Shown: piece by piece, positions 22,376-31,125 of the stretch
Numbering within the stretch: the first letter of the stretch is position 1
How the letters are laid out: each line of letters begins with the position of its first letter
Source of the DNA: a virus
Strand: one strand, 5' to 3'
IMG/VR virus record: IMGVR_UViG_3300027852_000809
Coordinates: 19,743-83,742 of that record
Length of the DNA stretch: 64,000 nt
Made by a program: the position numbers and the translations under genes
The notes under the pieces: model-generated
The model's input: only the letters and a program-made list of their open reading frames with translations
Told to the model about the DNA's origin: nothing
The model's database searches: none

Positions 22376-22706
22376 TTGCTATTCCTTTAAAGTATCTAAA
22401 CCCTTGAAACCCTTTCATTGGTATAGGCTCTACTTTGTGGAATAATCCTGAACGCTGAATAAACTTTCCTTTCCAACATTCTCCTGTTGTGGAGCAAGTG
22501 AAATATCCTTCACTAAAATTTACAATCTTCATCCATCCGACAACGAACCCATTATGACAAAGATAACATTTGTCTCCTACTTTCGTCTTTACAGGAAAAT
22601 TAGGAACTTTAAAATTTATAACTTGTTTCCCGTCCTTAACAGCTTCCAGTTCTTTTTCGTAATCAGTCCAAGAAACTGTTTTAGGTAATGTTATTACAAT
22701 ATCCAT
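22347..22706 (-). CDS. hypothetical protein, 119 aa
   Basis: Contains DKCYLCHNGFVVGWMKI and a later CSTTGECWKGKF segment, a Cys/Trp-rich beta fold that loosely resembles ASCH/PUA-like nucleic-acid modules. The likeness is weak. Overlaps both neighbours. Confidence 0.6.
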   Translation of the reverse strand: MDIVITLPKTVSWTDYEKELEAVKDGKQVINFKVPNFPVKTKVGDKCYLCHNGFVVGWMKIVNFSEGYFTCSTTGECWKGKFIQRSGLFHKVEPIPMKGFQGFRYFKGIANADNRDRKK

Positions 22707-23158
22707 TATTTCTTTGTAAGTGGCATTAAAGCGTTTTTAAAATTTTGCTTTTTCATTATAACCGTTCCTGCAACAAATGACATACTATCAATATCTTCCC
22801 CTATATATTCCGAATGTTTATCCCATAGATCATCAATTACTTCTTCATGGATAAGAGCGTCTTTAGTTTTAGAAACAGCTTTAAAACTATCTAATCCATT
22901 AAGGAATATTGTTTTTATAGCGTTTTGCAAAAGACGTTCTGTAACTATCTTTGCTCCTGTTTCTTTTAAAGAAGCCATATTCATCGACTCTTTAAATATC
23001 ATTATCTCAATTCCACCTTTTACTATGGTTAATTCTCTAGTAAATTTATTATTATCAGGAATAGTATTTAATCCAAAAGTTATTCTATCTCTTTCTTTCA
23101 CTAACGCACCATTAAAAAGGCTTATTATCTCATTGAATACTTGTTCAGGGTTGTTCAT
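22706..23158 (-). CDS. hypothetical protein, 150 aa
   Basis: Alpha/beta protein starting MNNPEQVFNEIISLFNG. No motif is evident. The overlapping start/stop with its neighbour shows a single transcript. Function unknown. Confidence 0.65.
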   Translation of the reverse strand: MNNPEQVFNEIISLFNGALVKERDRITFGLNTIPDNNKFTRELTIVKGGIEIMIFKESMNMASLKETGAKIVTERLLQNAIKTIFLNGLDSFKAVSKTKDALIHEEVIDDLWDKHSEYIGEDIDSMSFVAGTVIMKKQNFKNALMPLTKK

Positions 23159-23163
23159 AATAG

Positions 23164-23670
23164 TTATTTTACTAATTGATAATTAACATTTTTATTGTAC
23201 TCTACAAAAATAAACCCTGATGTTACAATAAATGAAAGGTGTTTATTTCTAGTATCAAGATATTTACCTGTCTGCTTAACTTTAAAAATTCTTCGTTCAA
23301 CATCTAACTCAATTAACCGATGAAATGCTTTGTGATCCTTTTTATCCATCAACACAACATCTTTTAGTTTAAAATAATTCCAATGATGTGCCGATATGCC
23401 TTTTGGAATCTTTAAATCACGATGGAGATTTTTATAAGTTGAGGTGTTTTTCCAAACCTTATCTTTATCCCATTCATATTGCTTGCCTTTGTAACCAAGC
23501 CTATGATATTTTTCACGACACCTTTCACGTTCTTTCTCAACCCATTCAGGATTTTCTCTTTTCTTTTTAGTGTTCTCACGAATTAATTTTTTTCTGCAAG
23601 CTTTACAAGTTTTATCATTACTATAAAACTCACTATCATCTTTATCTGTATTACATCTCTTACAATCCAT
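23164..23670 (-). CDS. putative HNH-family endonuclease with zinc finger, 168 aa
   Basis: Start at MDCKRC, as earlier codons come from a TTG. N-terminal CxxC zinc motifs (CKRCNTDKDD...CKACRKK, residues 2-29), then a Lys/Arg-rich helical middle, then SAHHWNYFKLKDVVLMDKKD and HKAFHRL, an H..H pattern like HNH or restriction-type nucleases (about 96-125). It may be a homing or DNA-processing endonuclease. The HNH call is moderate, without an obvious classical HNH triad. Confidence 0.6.
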   Translation of the reverse strand: MDCKRCNTDKDDSEFYSNDKTCKACRKKLIRENTKKKRENPEWVEKERERCREKYHRLGYKGKQYEWDKDKVWKNTSTYKNLHRDLKIPKGISAHHWNYFKLKDVVLMDKKDHKAFHRLIELDVERRIFKVKQTGKYLDTRNKHLSFIVTSGFIFVEYNKNVNYQLVK

Positions 23671-23725
23671 ATACAAATACAATACAAATTTTTAATATAA
23701 AGGTAAAAACAACAGAAAACTACCG

Positions 23726-24079
23726 TTAAAATGGGAGATCATCATGTTCTTCTTCATTAAGATCGTTTGCGGGTTCAAATGCATCATTCTGACTTGTATT
23801 ACTGTCTAAAGACTCGATTCTCCATCCTTGAATAGAATTAAAATATTTAGTTTCTCCTTGAGGGTTTACCCATTCGCGACCTCTTAGATTAATAGATATT
23901 TTTACATTTTCGCCCTCTAAAAATTTATCTAATAAATCACATTTTGCCTGAACAAATTCAATCAATAGTTTTTGAGGATATTCATCTTCTGTTTCAATAA
24001 CAACTTCTCTTTTTTGAAAGTTATTATTTCCTATTTGCTGTGTGTCATTTATGACAACTATTCTACCTTCTACTTCCAT
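23726..24079 (-). CDS. single-stranded DNA-binding protein, DUF3127-like, 117 aa
   Basis: The N-terminal 90 residues form an OB-fold-like pattern (MEVEGRIVVINDTQQIGNN, FVQAKCDLLDKFLEGENVKI) matching DUF3127 of Bacteroidetes, followed by the acidic tail EEEHDDLPF that mimics the SSB C-terminal tip (DDIPF). It should coat single-stranded phage DNA and recruit partners through the tip. It lies near NinG-like and nuclease genes, consistent with replication and recombination. Confidence 0.75.
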   Translation of the reverse strand: MEVEGRIVVINDTQQIGNNNFQKREVVIETEDEYPQKLLIEFVQAKCDLLDKFLEGENVKISINLRGREWVNPQGETKYFNSIQGWRIESLDSNTSQNDAFEPANDLNEEEHDDLPF

Positions 24080-24080
24080 A

Positions 24081-24578
24081 TTAATAACGTATTTTTTCGT
24101 TAGATTTTAAATCATTGTCTTCGGGTACGAAGATAACTTTCACTTCTTTTTTTGGACTATAAACTAATTTGTCAAAACGCATAGATTGTCTGATTTTAGC
24201 TCTTTTCACTCCTGTCATGGATTCCGCTTGTCGATAAGAAGCATACGTGCCAAGATAAATATAATCCATTCCTTGCTCTATAGGCTTATCATCTTTAGTA
24301 ACTAATCTGTACATTGAGACTGGAATAGGTTTTCCTTGAGCGCTTTTTTGATTGATTTTATCAAGTTTAGACCTCAACCTATTAATGCGTTCTTCCTGTC
24401 TTTTTATAGTGTTATCTTTATTTAAAATAGCAAGAGATTGTTGGTTTCTTTCACCATTTAATATAGATATTTTAGATTTATTTTCTTTAATAGTTTTATT
24501 CTTTAATGATAAATAGAATAAAAGAAAAAATACTAAAAGAATAAGTAACCCGTCGATAATTATTAATGTGTTTTCCAT
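24081..24578 (-). CDS. membrane-anchored coiled-coil protein, 165 aa
   Basis: I start at MENTLIIIDG; the longer ORF overlaps the upstream gene. A transmembrane helix (LLILLVFFLLFYLSL, about 11-25) is followed by a long charged coiled coil (about 30-85) and a basic C-terminal domain. Possibly tethers nucleic acid or virion factors to the inner membrane. Unknown family. Confidence 0.6.
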   Translation of the reverse strand: MENTLIIIDGLLILLVFFLLFYLSLKNKTIKENKSKISILNGERNQQSLAILNKDNTIKRQEERINRLRSKLDKINQKSAQGKPIPVSMYRLVTKDDKPIEQGMDYIYLGTYASYRQAESMTGVKRAKIRQSMRFDKLVYSPKKEVKVIFVPEDNDLKSNEKIRY

Positions 24579-24585
24579 TGTAAAT

Positions 24586-24960
24586 TTATTTAGAACTTTC
24601 GTGAATATAAATTGTTCCGTGAACAAAAGGTTTGTCCACTGATTTTTGCATAGTAACAATAACAGCAAATCGATTTGCATCATCCAAAACAGCAAAAAGC
24701 CTAGCGTCTTTATTTATAAGAATATTATTTTTAGTTTTACTGATAATTCCTTGATTGCTAGTGTATTTTATTCTGTAATAATACGTGTATGTGTCCGCAG
24801 GAGTAACCTTTATCCACTTACATATTAATCTCTGAAACCAATTATATTGTGTGTGTTTCTCTGTCTTTATTAATTCAGAAGATTGAACCGATATAGACTT
24901 TCTTTTTACACGTTTTTTATTTGTGGTTGTTTTATTGATAGGAATTACGTCTTCGCTCAT
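24586..24960 (-). CDS. hypothetical protein, 124 aa
   Basis: Basic disordered start (NKKRVKRKSISV) and a beta-rich C-terminal half with repeated Tyr (TYTYYYRIKYTSN). No domain recognised. The start overlaps the stop of the ribbon-helix-helix gene by 1 bp. Confidence 0.6.
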   Translation of the reverse strand: MSEDVIPINKTTTNKKRVKRKSISVQSSELIKTEKHTQYNWFQRLICKWIKVTPADTYTYYYRIKYTSNQGIISKTKNNILINKDARLFAVLDDANRFAVIVTMQKSVDKPFVHGTIYIHESSK

Positions 24961-25097
24961 TATTTACTTCTTTTTGTTAAAATCATTCTAATATATGGAG
25001 CTAGCTTTAATCCTAAAGCTTTAGCTTCTGTTTCAAGAGTAAGCTTGAAGTCTTCATTAACCCTAACTCTAATATCATCATTAAGTATATCACTCAT
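24960..25097 (-). CDS. ribbon-helix-helix-like protein, 45 aa
   Basis: MSDILNDDIRVRVNEDFKLT..., with a beta strand (DDIRVRVNE) then two helices, the length and order of CopG/Arc-type DNA-binding proteins. It is the first gene of the middle operon and adjacent to its promoter, suiting an autoregulator. Fold call by pattern. Confidence 0.6.
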   Translation of the reverse strand: MSDILNDDIRVRVNEDFKLTLETEAKALGLKLAPYIRMILTKRSK

Positions 25098-25116
25098 TTG
25101 TGTGTCTTTAAGACTA

Positions 25117-25147
25117 CAAATGTACTGCAATTATTTTATTATCCAAA
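25117..25147 (-). promoter_or_regulatory. middle-operon promoter, canonical Bacteroidetes type
   Basis: Minus strand TTTG (25144-25147), 19 nt, TACATTTG (25117-25124). Exact match to TTTG-N19-TAnnTTTG. Twenty bases upstream of the ribbon-helix-helix gene, which may bind here. Confidence 0.85.
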
Positions 25148-25154
25148 AATAAAT

Positions 25155-25162
25155 TACCTTTG
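25155..25162 (+). promoter_or_regulatory. -7 box for the divergent plus genes
   Basis: TACCTTTG, 20 nt before the ATG at 25183. No TTTG at 19 nt upstream. Divergent from and close to the middle-operon promoter. Confidence 0.6.
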
Positions 25163-25182
25163 TTTTAAAATATATTTTATAA

Positions 25183-25551
25183 ATGGATCATGAAAATAGG
25201 AATAACGGTTTTTTGATTCAAGACAATAAATTGTATGATACTACAATACAGTCGTTTGAGTTAAAAAAAACCATTGAAGGAGATATTATTCTATATTCCA
25301 TGAAACCACTGTATTACAAAAGATTGTATTTATTTGAAGCTTTATTATCTATATATGATAAAGAAAAAGTGTTTAGAATTCTTAATTTTAATAAGCACTT
25401 ATCGAATGAAAGAAAAAAAGACAACTTAGATAAAAAACTACACTATATAAGTAATATGACAGTGGTTTATAATTATCCTGTTATGTACTTGACTAAAAGA
25501 AAATTTAACCTTTACAAGCTATGCAAAGCACTGGAAAAAAAATTAGACTAA
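25183..25551 (+). CDS. hypothetical protein, 122 aa
   Basis: Basic alpha/beta protein on the plus strand between two minus operons. Starts MDHENRNNGFLIQDNKLYD and ends in a Lys-rich helix. It overlaps the next gene by 31 bp in another frame. It could be a regulator of the junction, on position only. Confidence 0.65.
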   Translation: MDHENRNNGFLIQDNKLYDTTIQSFELKKTIEGDIILYSMKPLYYKRLYLFEALLSIYDKEKVFRILNFNKHLSNERKKDNLDKKLHYISNMTVVYNYPVMYLTKRKFNLYKLCKALEKKLD

Positions 25552-25862
25552 TAGCTACTGATATAGAATTTAAAACAACATCAATTATTTATACTGTTAA
25601 GACAGAAAATAATGAAATAATTGAAGGACAGGTATTTTGTTTACCTAATATAAACGATAAAGATTTAGTCTTAAAATCAAATTATATTTCTAAAGATAAT
25701 ATGACAATTAGTTTTATACCTATAAACGTAACTACACCCTTTTACTTAAAGCTTTTAAATGGAAGTCTTAAGAATTTAGATGAATATGAAATAGAAAAAC
25801 AAGCTGTCTATTTAAAAGGTGAAGCTGTTGGATTTATTGTTGATTCAAAGGAACAACTATAG
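25521..25862 (+). CDS. hypothetical protein, 113 aa
   Basis: Starts MQSTGKKIRLIATDIEFKT; beta-rich with no motif. The stop TAG is followed after four codons by TAA. The last 29 bp overlap the converging minus gene, so the two transcripts are antisense at their 3' ends. Confidence 0.6.
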   Translation: MQSTGKKIRLIATDIEFKTTSIIYTVKTENNEIIEGQVFCLPNINDKDLVLKSNYISKDNMTISFIPINVTTPFYLKLLNGSLKNLDEYEIEKQAVYLKGEAVGFIVDSKEQL

Positions 25863-26049
25863 ATGTTGGGTTTCTAATAGGACTATTTGGATCAACAACT
25901 ATATTCAGCTTACGTTTTGAAAGTATAGCGTTTATCTCTTTTTGTCCATCAATTAAATTTTTTTCCTGAATTCTTTTCTCTTTAATAATAGCTTGTTCAC
26001 TTTCAGAAAGTGAAACATTTTTAGATTTTTCTTGATTTTTATTGTCCAT
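25834..26049 (-). CDS. hypothetical protein, 71 aa
   Basis: Highly charged Lys/Glu helical protein, MDNKNQEKSKNVSLSESEQA. It has its own -7 box (TATCTTTG at 26066-26073) and converges on a plus gene. Function unknown. Confidence 0.6.
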   Translation of the reverse strand: MDNKNQEKSKNVSLSESEQAIIKEKRIQEKNLIDGQKEINAILSKRKLNIVVDPNSPIRNPTSIVVPLNQQ

Positions 26050-26065
26050 TATAAGTGTTTTTTTT

Positions 26066-26073
26066 CAAAGATA
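26066..26073 (-). promoter_or_regulatory. -7 box
   Basis: TATCTTTG on the minus strand, 16 nt before the ATG at 26049. Lacks both the host -33 and the phage upstream element. Confidence 0.5.
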
Positions 26074-26085
26074 ATAATAATTTTA

Positions 26086-29000
26086 TTAAACCATCCCTAA
26101 TATAAATTTATATATATTTTGTATAGTAATATTAGCTGTACTTGTAATATTTGTTGCTTTTAATTGTAAAGTATCACTTGTAGATAGCATAACATCTGCA
26201 TGAATAGAAGCTGAACCTATATCTGTACCTGTAGTGATTCTTCTTTCCATAGGAATTTGTAATTCTAAACCATTTTTAAACCATTTAAATTTTAATGTTT
26301 GATTATTAGAAACACAAAGCATATCTAAATTACATACTATATGAAAATGTCTGTCTGCTGAACCCGTATAAGTTAATAGTCCTGATGCATTTGCCGTAAC
26401 CTCACTTAAAGATGCATTTGCTACAAATGTTCCTGTGATATTTTCATATACCCCCGCAGTATTAATAACTGTCTCTGTTGCATTTCCAATCATTCCACAT
26501 CCACCGAAAGCTTGAGTTGGATTTGCATAATTAGTATCTCCATATTCTTTAGTAACTAAAGCTTTATCTCCTGCGGTATCTATTAATGCTGTAGTTAAAG
26601 ATGGTGCTGTTATTGTTCCATCTTTATATATTGTAAAAGCATCTGCTCTAGCGAAGGCGCTAGAACCACACCCTACAACAAATAATTTATCTGACGAATC
26701 CCAAGATGTTGAAGATGTAGGAGCGTAAATTGTTTGAAACCTGCCTATAACAACTTCTGCATAAGAATAAGCTGTTGCATTATATCCTGCTAAAACAGCA
26801 GAGTAACTTCCTTCTGCAATACTTGTTTGACTTCCAATAACGCTAGAACCAATTCCGTTAGCAAAATTTCCATACCCACCTCCAACAAATGATGCTTCAC
26901 CTATAGCTCTTATGTCTTGTCCTCCTAAAGCTACGGAGTTAAGACCTTGTGCTAAAACATTAAAACCTACTGCAAAACTATTTTCTCCTATAGCTCCATA
27001 AAATTCAGAAGCAACGTTTTGACTAAAATCAACAGCATTTAATCCAATATCTCTATGTTTTGTTGGGTCTTTTCCAATTAATCTCCATCCTATTCCGTTT
27101 CCTTCATCAATTTCCTCTAAACCACCCGCTTTAGGCACAGCAATAATATATCCACTAGCATCAACACCTAAACCAAATGTTTGTGTTCCAAGAGTTGTTT
27201 CTGTTGTACCTGTTTTTGCAAGAGTATCTGTATGAACATAATTAGAGGTAAAAGTACCATCACCATAACTTGATCCTATTTTAAATAAATTATCAGTTGA
27301 AAATAAATGTGGAGATATTAAAAATTCAGAATCATCACCTTCATTATTTTTTACATAAAAATGGTGAAGTGGTTCATTTGCAAATCCTAATATGGGAAGT
27401 TGTGATTTATATCCTTTAGAATTAAGATGATAATAAGCAAAATCACCATCAACACTTAAAGATTTAAATTTTAACTGGTGTTCATCTTCATTATCTTCAA
27501 CTAATGCTTGAGCAAACATCAAGGCGTATGCTGATGCGTCTGCTTTTGCAAGACCCATTGTTAATCCAAAATTCTTTTGAGCGCCTAATAAATCATAATC
27601 TCCTAAAGCAACATAAGTAGTAGTAGTAGGGTAATTCGTGTCTCCTGAATATCGTGCTATCATTCCTGAAACTCCTGATGCAGGAATAGAAAGATCACTT
27701 AATTGGTCTTCACCTCCAAGGGAAAGTTCAATAATTCTACCATTTGTTTGAGTGTATTTAAGATTTACTCCACCCGTAGTACCTGTTTCATTTCCATCAA
27801 CTTCAAACAATTCGTTAACAGTAGTTTTTCCAATAGCAATTTTTCCTAAACGATATGCGTCTTTTTCAGGAACTTGATTGTATGTTCCTGTACCAACATT
27901 TAAGAAAGATGTTCCTCTCATGTAATATGGAGTAGTGTCGTCATTTACTTCGGTAACTTCTTCAAAATCACCATTCACAACAGTTACACCTCCACTACCA
28001 ATCGATTGAATTGCTCCAATGTATTTATATATTTTATAATCTAAAGAGGTGATATTTTCATTATAAATAACAAAATAAAAGTCTTCTGTAGCAGATATAA
28101 TATAAGTAGCTGATGCATTATTTAAAGCAACTTCGGGAAGATTAATATCTACTGTTGGAACAGGATTAACTTGTGGTGTTTCTGTTTTATCTGTTGGAAG
28201 TTCCGCAATAGCTTTCTTTTCAAAATCAAGATCAAAATCAGCTAAAACGGTATCTGAATCAATTAAATTTGTTCTACCCATCCATCTATATTTTTCAAGA
28301 AGCAAGGTAGAATCTTTTGAATCAGAATCAGTTATTTTTCTATGAGCTTCAAAAATTAAAAGCTCGTCAGGATTTATTTTTATTTGACTTCTAAAACTTC
28401 TATTTATAGCTTTAGAAATATCATCATTTACTATGTCTGTTCCATTAATAACTGAACCAACAATTATTCTTCTAACTTTTAATATTCCTTCGGAAGTAGT
28501 TGGAGGGTTAGAAACGTCTCCAATAGTATCTATAAGTTCAAAATCACCATTCACGGCAGCATTCCCTGAACTTGCCCCGTATGTTGTGGGAACGCCTGTA
28601 TATTTATATAGATTATATATATCAGAAAGCGTATCGTCATAAACCCTAGATAAAACATAAATATTAGAATCATCGCTATCAAAAAGAAGATCAGGAACGT
28701 TTAAGTTTAGCCCAACTTCGGGAGTTGCTTTATCTGTACTAAATACATTATATATTTTAGTATCTCCATTTTTTGTATCTGTTTCAAGAGATATTTTACC
28801 TATAGATTCTTTGTAATCTACTTCAAAATCAGAAGGCTCACAGTCTGCTGTGATATTTTCTGCTTTACCGTTTTTCCAATAATATTGTTCAAAAATTAAA
28901 GTGTTTCCTATTTTTCTAAATACTTTAAATAAAACAATTTCATCACTTTCTATATTTAATATTCCTCTAAAGCCATCCTTAAGAGCTTCCGAAATATTTT

Positions 29001-29811
29001 CTATAGAGGTGCCTTTTTCAATGACAGAAGCTATATTCACGGTTCTAATGGTAGTTCCTATAGGTGTTTCTCCAACAGCTTCAACAAGTTCAAAGTCTGT
29101 GGAAAATGTACTGTCTCCACCAATAGTTCCGTAATTACCTTCGCCCCCTATAAATCTATAAAGATGATAAGGATAGTCAGGAATATCAGGCGCTCTTGCT
29201 CCATCAAGAGTATATATTTTAAAATAATAATCTTTAGTATTAACAACTTCAAAATCTTGATCTTCTGTATTAACGCAAAGATGTGGAATTTCATAATCTT
29301 CTTCTGTGTATATATCATAAATAACAGGAGGTTCAGGAGTATTTGAAGAAATAACTATTGTTTGTGTTGTTCTAAGAAAAAGAAAATTATTAGCAACAAC
29401 ATGAGTATCACCACCTCCACCATAAGTGCCTTTTCCAACTTCTTTTAATAAATAATAATCAAATACTTCAAGCGCTCTATTTCCAGTTCTACTACTTCGT
29501 GGAACTTTAACAATAAGAGATTCTATTTCAGAAACAGTAAATCTTGGTTGATCGGCTGTGTGGTCTGATGATAAAGGTAAGAATTGAGAATTATTAATTA
29601 AGTCGTGGACATTATAATTTTGACTTCCTTGACCGAAAGTAGTAACAATTCTACGAATATTGTCTTGTAAAGTAAAACCTTCTTCACTTGCGATAACTTC
29701 TAAAGGAATTTGAATTGTTTTCCCTGCAATATGATCCCAAGCAAGGATTCTATTTTTAGCGTGAGGATTTTCTACTATTGGGTATCTGTTGTCGTTTCCG
29801 TGAATAGGCAT
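26086..29811 (-). CDS. large tail fibre / receptor-binding protein, 1241 aa
   Basis: Begins MPIHGNDNRYPIVENP. The middle holds two or three copies of a roughly 170-residue module ending in patterns like GDFELIDTIGD and GDFEEVTEVND, a sign of internal duplication. Around residues 955-1035 a YadA-head-like repeat appears (SFAVGFNVLAQGLNSVALGG, GEASFVGGGYGNFANGIGSS), and the C-terminal end is beta-rich. Such repeats form trimeric beta-rolls in adhesins and phage fibres. Expected to bind the host receptor. It has its own late promoter. Confidence 0.8.
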   Translation of the reverse strand: MPIHGNDNRYPIVENPHAKNRILAWDHIAGKTIQIPLEVIASEEGFTLQDNIRRIVTTFGQGSQNYNVHDLINNSQFLPLSSDHTADQPRFTVSEIESLIVKVPRSSRTGNRALEVFDYYLLKEVGKGTYGGGGDTHVVANNFLFLRTTQTIVISSNTPEPPVIYDIYTEEDYEIPHLCVNTEDQDFEVVNTKDYYFKIYTLDGARAPDIPDYPYHLYRFIGGEGNYGTIGGDSTFSTDFELVEAVGETPIGTTIRTVNIASVIEKGTSIENISEALKDGFRGILNIESDEIVLFKVFRKIGNTLIFEQYYWKNGKAENITADCEPSDFEVDYKESIGKISLETDTKNGDTKIYNVFSTDKATPEVGLNLNVPDLLFDSDDSNIYVLSRVYDDTLSDIYNLYKYTGVPTTYGASSGNAAVNGDFELIDTIGDVSNPPTTSEGILKVRRIIVGSVINGTDIVNDDISKAINRSFRSQIKINPDELLIFEAHRKITDSDSKDSTLLLEKYRWMGRTNLIDSDTVLADFDLDFEKKAIAELPTDKTETPQVNPVPTVDINLPEVALNNASATYIISATEDFYFVIYNENITSLDYKIYKYIGAIQSIGSGGVTVVNGDFEEVTEVNDDTTPYYMRGTSFLNVGTGTYNQVPEKDAYRLGKIAIGKTTVNELFEVDGNETGTTGGVNLKYTQTNGRIIELSLGGEDQLSDLSIPASGVSGMIARYSGDTNYPTTTTYVALGDYDLLGAQKNFGLTMGLAKADASAYALMFAQALVEDNEDEHQLKFKSLSVDGDFAYYHLNSKGYKSQLPILGFANEPLHHFYVKNNEGDDSEFLISPHLFSTDNLFKIGSSYGDGTFTSNYVHTDTLAKTGTTETTLGTQTFGLGVDASGYIIAVPKAGGLEEIDEGNGIGWRLIGKDPTKHRDIGLNAVDFSQNVASEFYGAIGENSFAVGFNVLAQGLNSVALGGQDIRAIGEASFVGGGYGNFANGIGSSVIGSQTSIAEGSYSAVLAGYNATAYSYAEVVIGRFQTIYAPTSSTSWDSSDKLFVVGCGSSAFARADAFTIYKDGTITAPSLTTALIDTAGDKALVTKEYGDTNYANPTQAFGGCGMIGNATETVINTAGVYENITGTFVANASLSEVTANASGLLTYTGSADRHFHIVCNLDMLCVSNNQTLKFKWFKNGLELQIPMERRITTGTDIGSASIHADVMLSTSDTLQLKATNITSTANITIQNIYKFILGMV

Positions 29812-29831
29812 GATTCATGTTTTAAGTAATT

Positions 29832-29878
29832 CAAAAATAACTCAAAAAAATATTTAAACAGGTTATAACAGGTAATAT
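29832..29878 (-). promoter_or_regulatory. phage late promoter P6
   Basis: Minus strand ATATTACCT (29870-29878), exactly 30 nt, then TATTTTTG (29832-29839), 20 nt before the fibre start. One of six sites sharing this architecture. Confidence 0.75.
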
Positions 29879-29881
29879 TAA

Positions 29882-30436
29882 TTAAAATCTAAATAAAGTG
29901 TAGCTAACAACTACTCCTGCGTTAAATCCTGTTCCATTATTACTAAATCCGTAACATCCTCCTAAGCCAATATTTATTCTTTTAGATTTGAATTTTTGTA
30001 ATTCCATTTCTTCTCGCTCAAGACGGATAGCAAACAATTCTTTTTCTTTTTTAAGTTCTATTTGAAATTGTAAATTTTGATAGTTCAAAGAAGCTATTTC
30101 TTTTTCAAAAGTTGGAATAATTATATTTTCATAACTATTGATAATTGAATCTTGTGATTTAATAATATTATTCTGTTGCTTAATTTTTATATTTTGCAAA
30201 CTATCTTGCTCCACTAAGTTATTATACGCTTTTGCATATTTAAGCATTTCATTGATTTCACGATAGCGAACAGACCTATATTCTTTGAAGAAACTTGGTT
30301 CAAAATCTATACTTATATCAAGGTCAAAATTATCAGCGCTGAACTCTTGCGTTGTCTGCGAACGAATCGAGTTCGCGTTTAGTAAACTGGCTACTATAAA
30401 TAGAACGAATACTGTCTTTAAGTTTAGTGATTTCAT
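29882..30436 (-). CDS. exported coiled-coil protein, candidate outer spanin with C-terminal beta hairpin, 184 aa
   Basis: Signal peptide in residues 1-27 (TVFVLFIVASLLNANS), then a long periplasmic coiled coil (about 75-155), then a Gly-rich two-strand end (RINIGLGGCYGFS, GFNAGVVVSYTLFRF) closing in Phe like outer-membrane barrel strands. It overlaps the inner-membrane coiled-coil gene by 104 bp in another frame, as Rz1 overlaps Rz. There is no lipobox Cys, so anchoring may be by beta strands, perhaps in a trimer. Spanin function is inferred. Confidence 0.6.
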   Translation of the reverse strand: MKSLNLKTVFVLFIVASLLNANSIRSQTTQEFSADNFDLDISIDFEPSFFKEYRSVRYREINEMLKYAKAYNNLVEQDSLQNIKIKQQNNIIKSQDSIINSYENIIIPTFEKEIASLNYQNLQFQIELKKEKELFAIRLEREEMELQKFKSKRINIGLGGCYGFSNNGTGFNAGVVVSYTLFRF

Positions 30437-30752
30437 CTTCTGCTTTATTAAATTTATATTTGTAATTAGGAATATTGTTTTTTATCATATCGATATTAAC
30501 ATATTCTTCTTCACGCTCTTGTTGAATACAAGCCATACTATCTATAGATTTAAGTCTATTTGACTCTGCAAGTTCAATGTCAGCTTGTTTTTCTTTTTCT
30601 AAAGCATCTAAATGATCTCCGTACATATTCCACCCTTTACTCCCACCAAAACCTAATAACGCTAATCCTAGCGCTGTTAGAGCGAGAATAATCACCCATT
30701 TTTTCATTCCTGTTTTTTCTTCAATAATCTGAAATATTTGCTTTTTGTCCAT
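30333..30752 (-). CDS. candidate inner spanin (Rz-like), 139 aa
   Basis: One transmembrane helix (WVIILALTALGLALLGFG, about 19-36) with the bulk of the protein, rich in charged helix (KAEDEITKLKDSI), on the periplasmic side. The layout matches an i-spanin, and the gene overlaps an exported coiled-coil gene directly downstream of the amidase and holin candidates. It should span the periplasm and fuse membranes at lysis. Sequence similarity to known Rz is not claimed. Confidence 0.65.
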   Translation of the reverse strand: MDKKQIFQIIEEKTGMKKWVIILALTALGLALLGFGGSKGWNMYGDHLDALEKEKQADIELAESNRLKSIDSMACIQQEREEEYVNIDMIKNNIPNYKYKFNKAEDEITKLKDSIRSIYSSQFTKRELDSFADNARVQR

Positions 30753-30860
30753 TTTATCCTATATTTGCCGTGTCAGGAGTAATACAACCCTGATTATTTA
30801 AAAGTTGCGCTATGTATAATTTATTCTGAAAACTCTCTGTTCACGCAGGGAGTTTTTTAT
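30737..30860 (+). ncRNA. predicted antisense small RNA with own promoter and terminator
   Basis: Plus strand TTTG (30737-30740), 19 nt, TATATTTG (30760-30767) is a perfect Bacteroidetes promoter inside the first codons of the minus-strand inner-spanin gene. About 60 nt later the hairpin AAAACTCTCTG/CAGGGAGTTTT (30829-30839 and 30846-30856) ends in a T run, a terminator whose single U-G pair fits plus-strand RNA only. The roughly 85-nt transcript (from about 30773) has no useful ORF and is antisense to the spanin leader. Confidence 0.65.
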
Positions 30861-30882
30861 TCGTAAATACTTTTAAATTCTG

Positions 30883-31125
30883 TCATAAAACCTTCGCCTT
30901 TTGGTCTATGCCCTTCTGCGTAGGATATATGAGCGTAAGTAGTTTTTGCCCGATACTCATATACCGATTCCATTCCAAAAAACTCACAAATCTTTTCGGC
31001 TTGTGCTTTATAATCATTTTTTTTAATATCTTTAAAAAGCCAATCTTTTTTAGTCCTTTAAAATCAAACATTTCTTCCATGAAATTTTTTAAAGTTCTGT
31101 CTTTTTCCTCTTGTGTTAATTTCAT
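30883..31125 (-). CDS. hypothetical protein, 80 aa
   Basis: Basic helical protein of the lysis cassette, MKLTQEEKDRTLKNFMEEM, overlapping nothing and sitting directly after the amidase. No transmembrane segment. Possibly a lysis accessory. Confidence 0.6.
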   Translation of the reverse strand: MKLTQEEKDRTLKNFMEEMFDFKGLKKIGFLKILKKMIIKHKPKRFVSFLEWNRYMSIGQKLLTLIYPTQKGIDQKAKVL

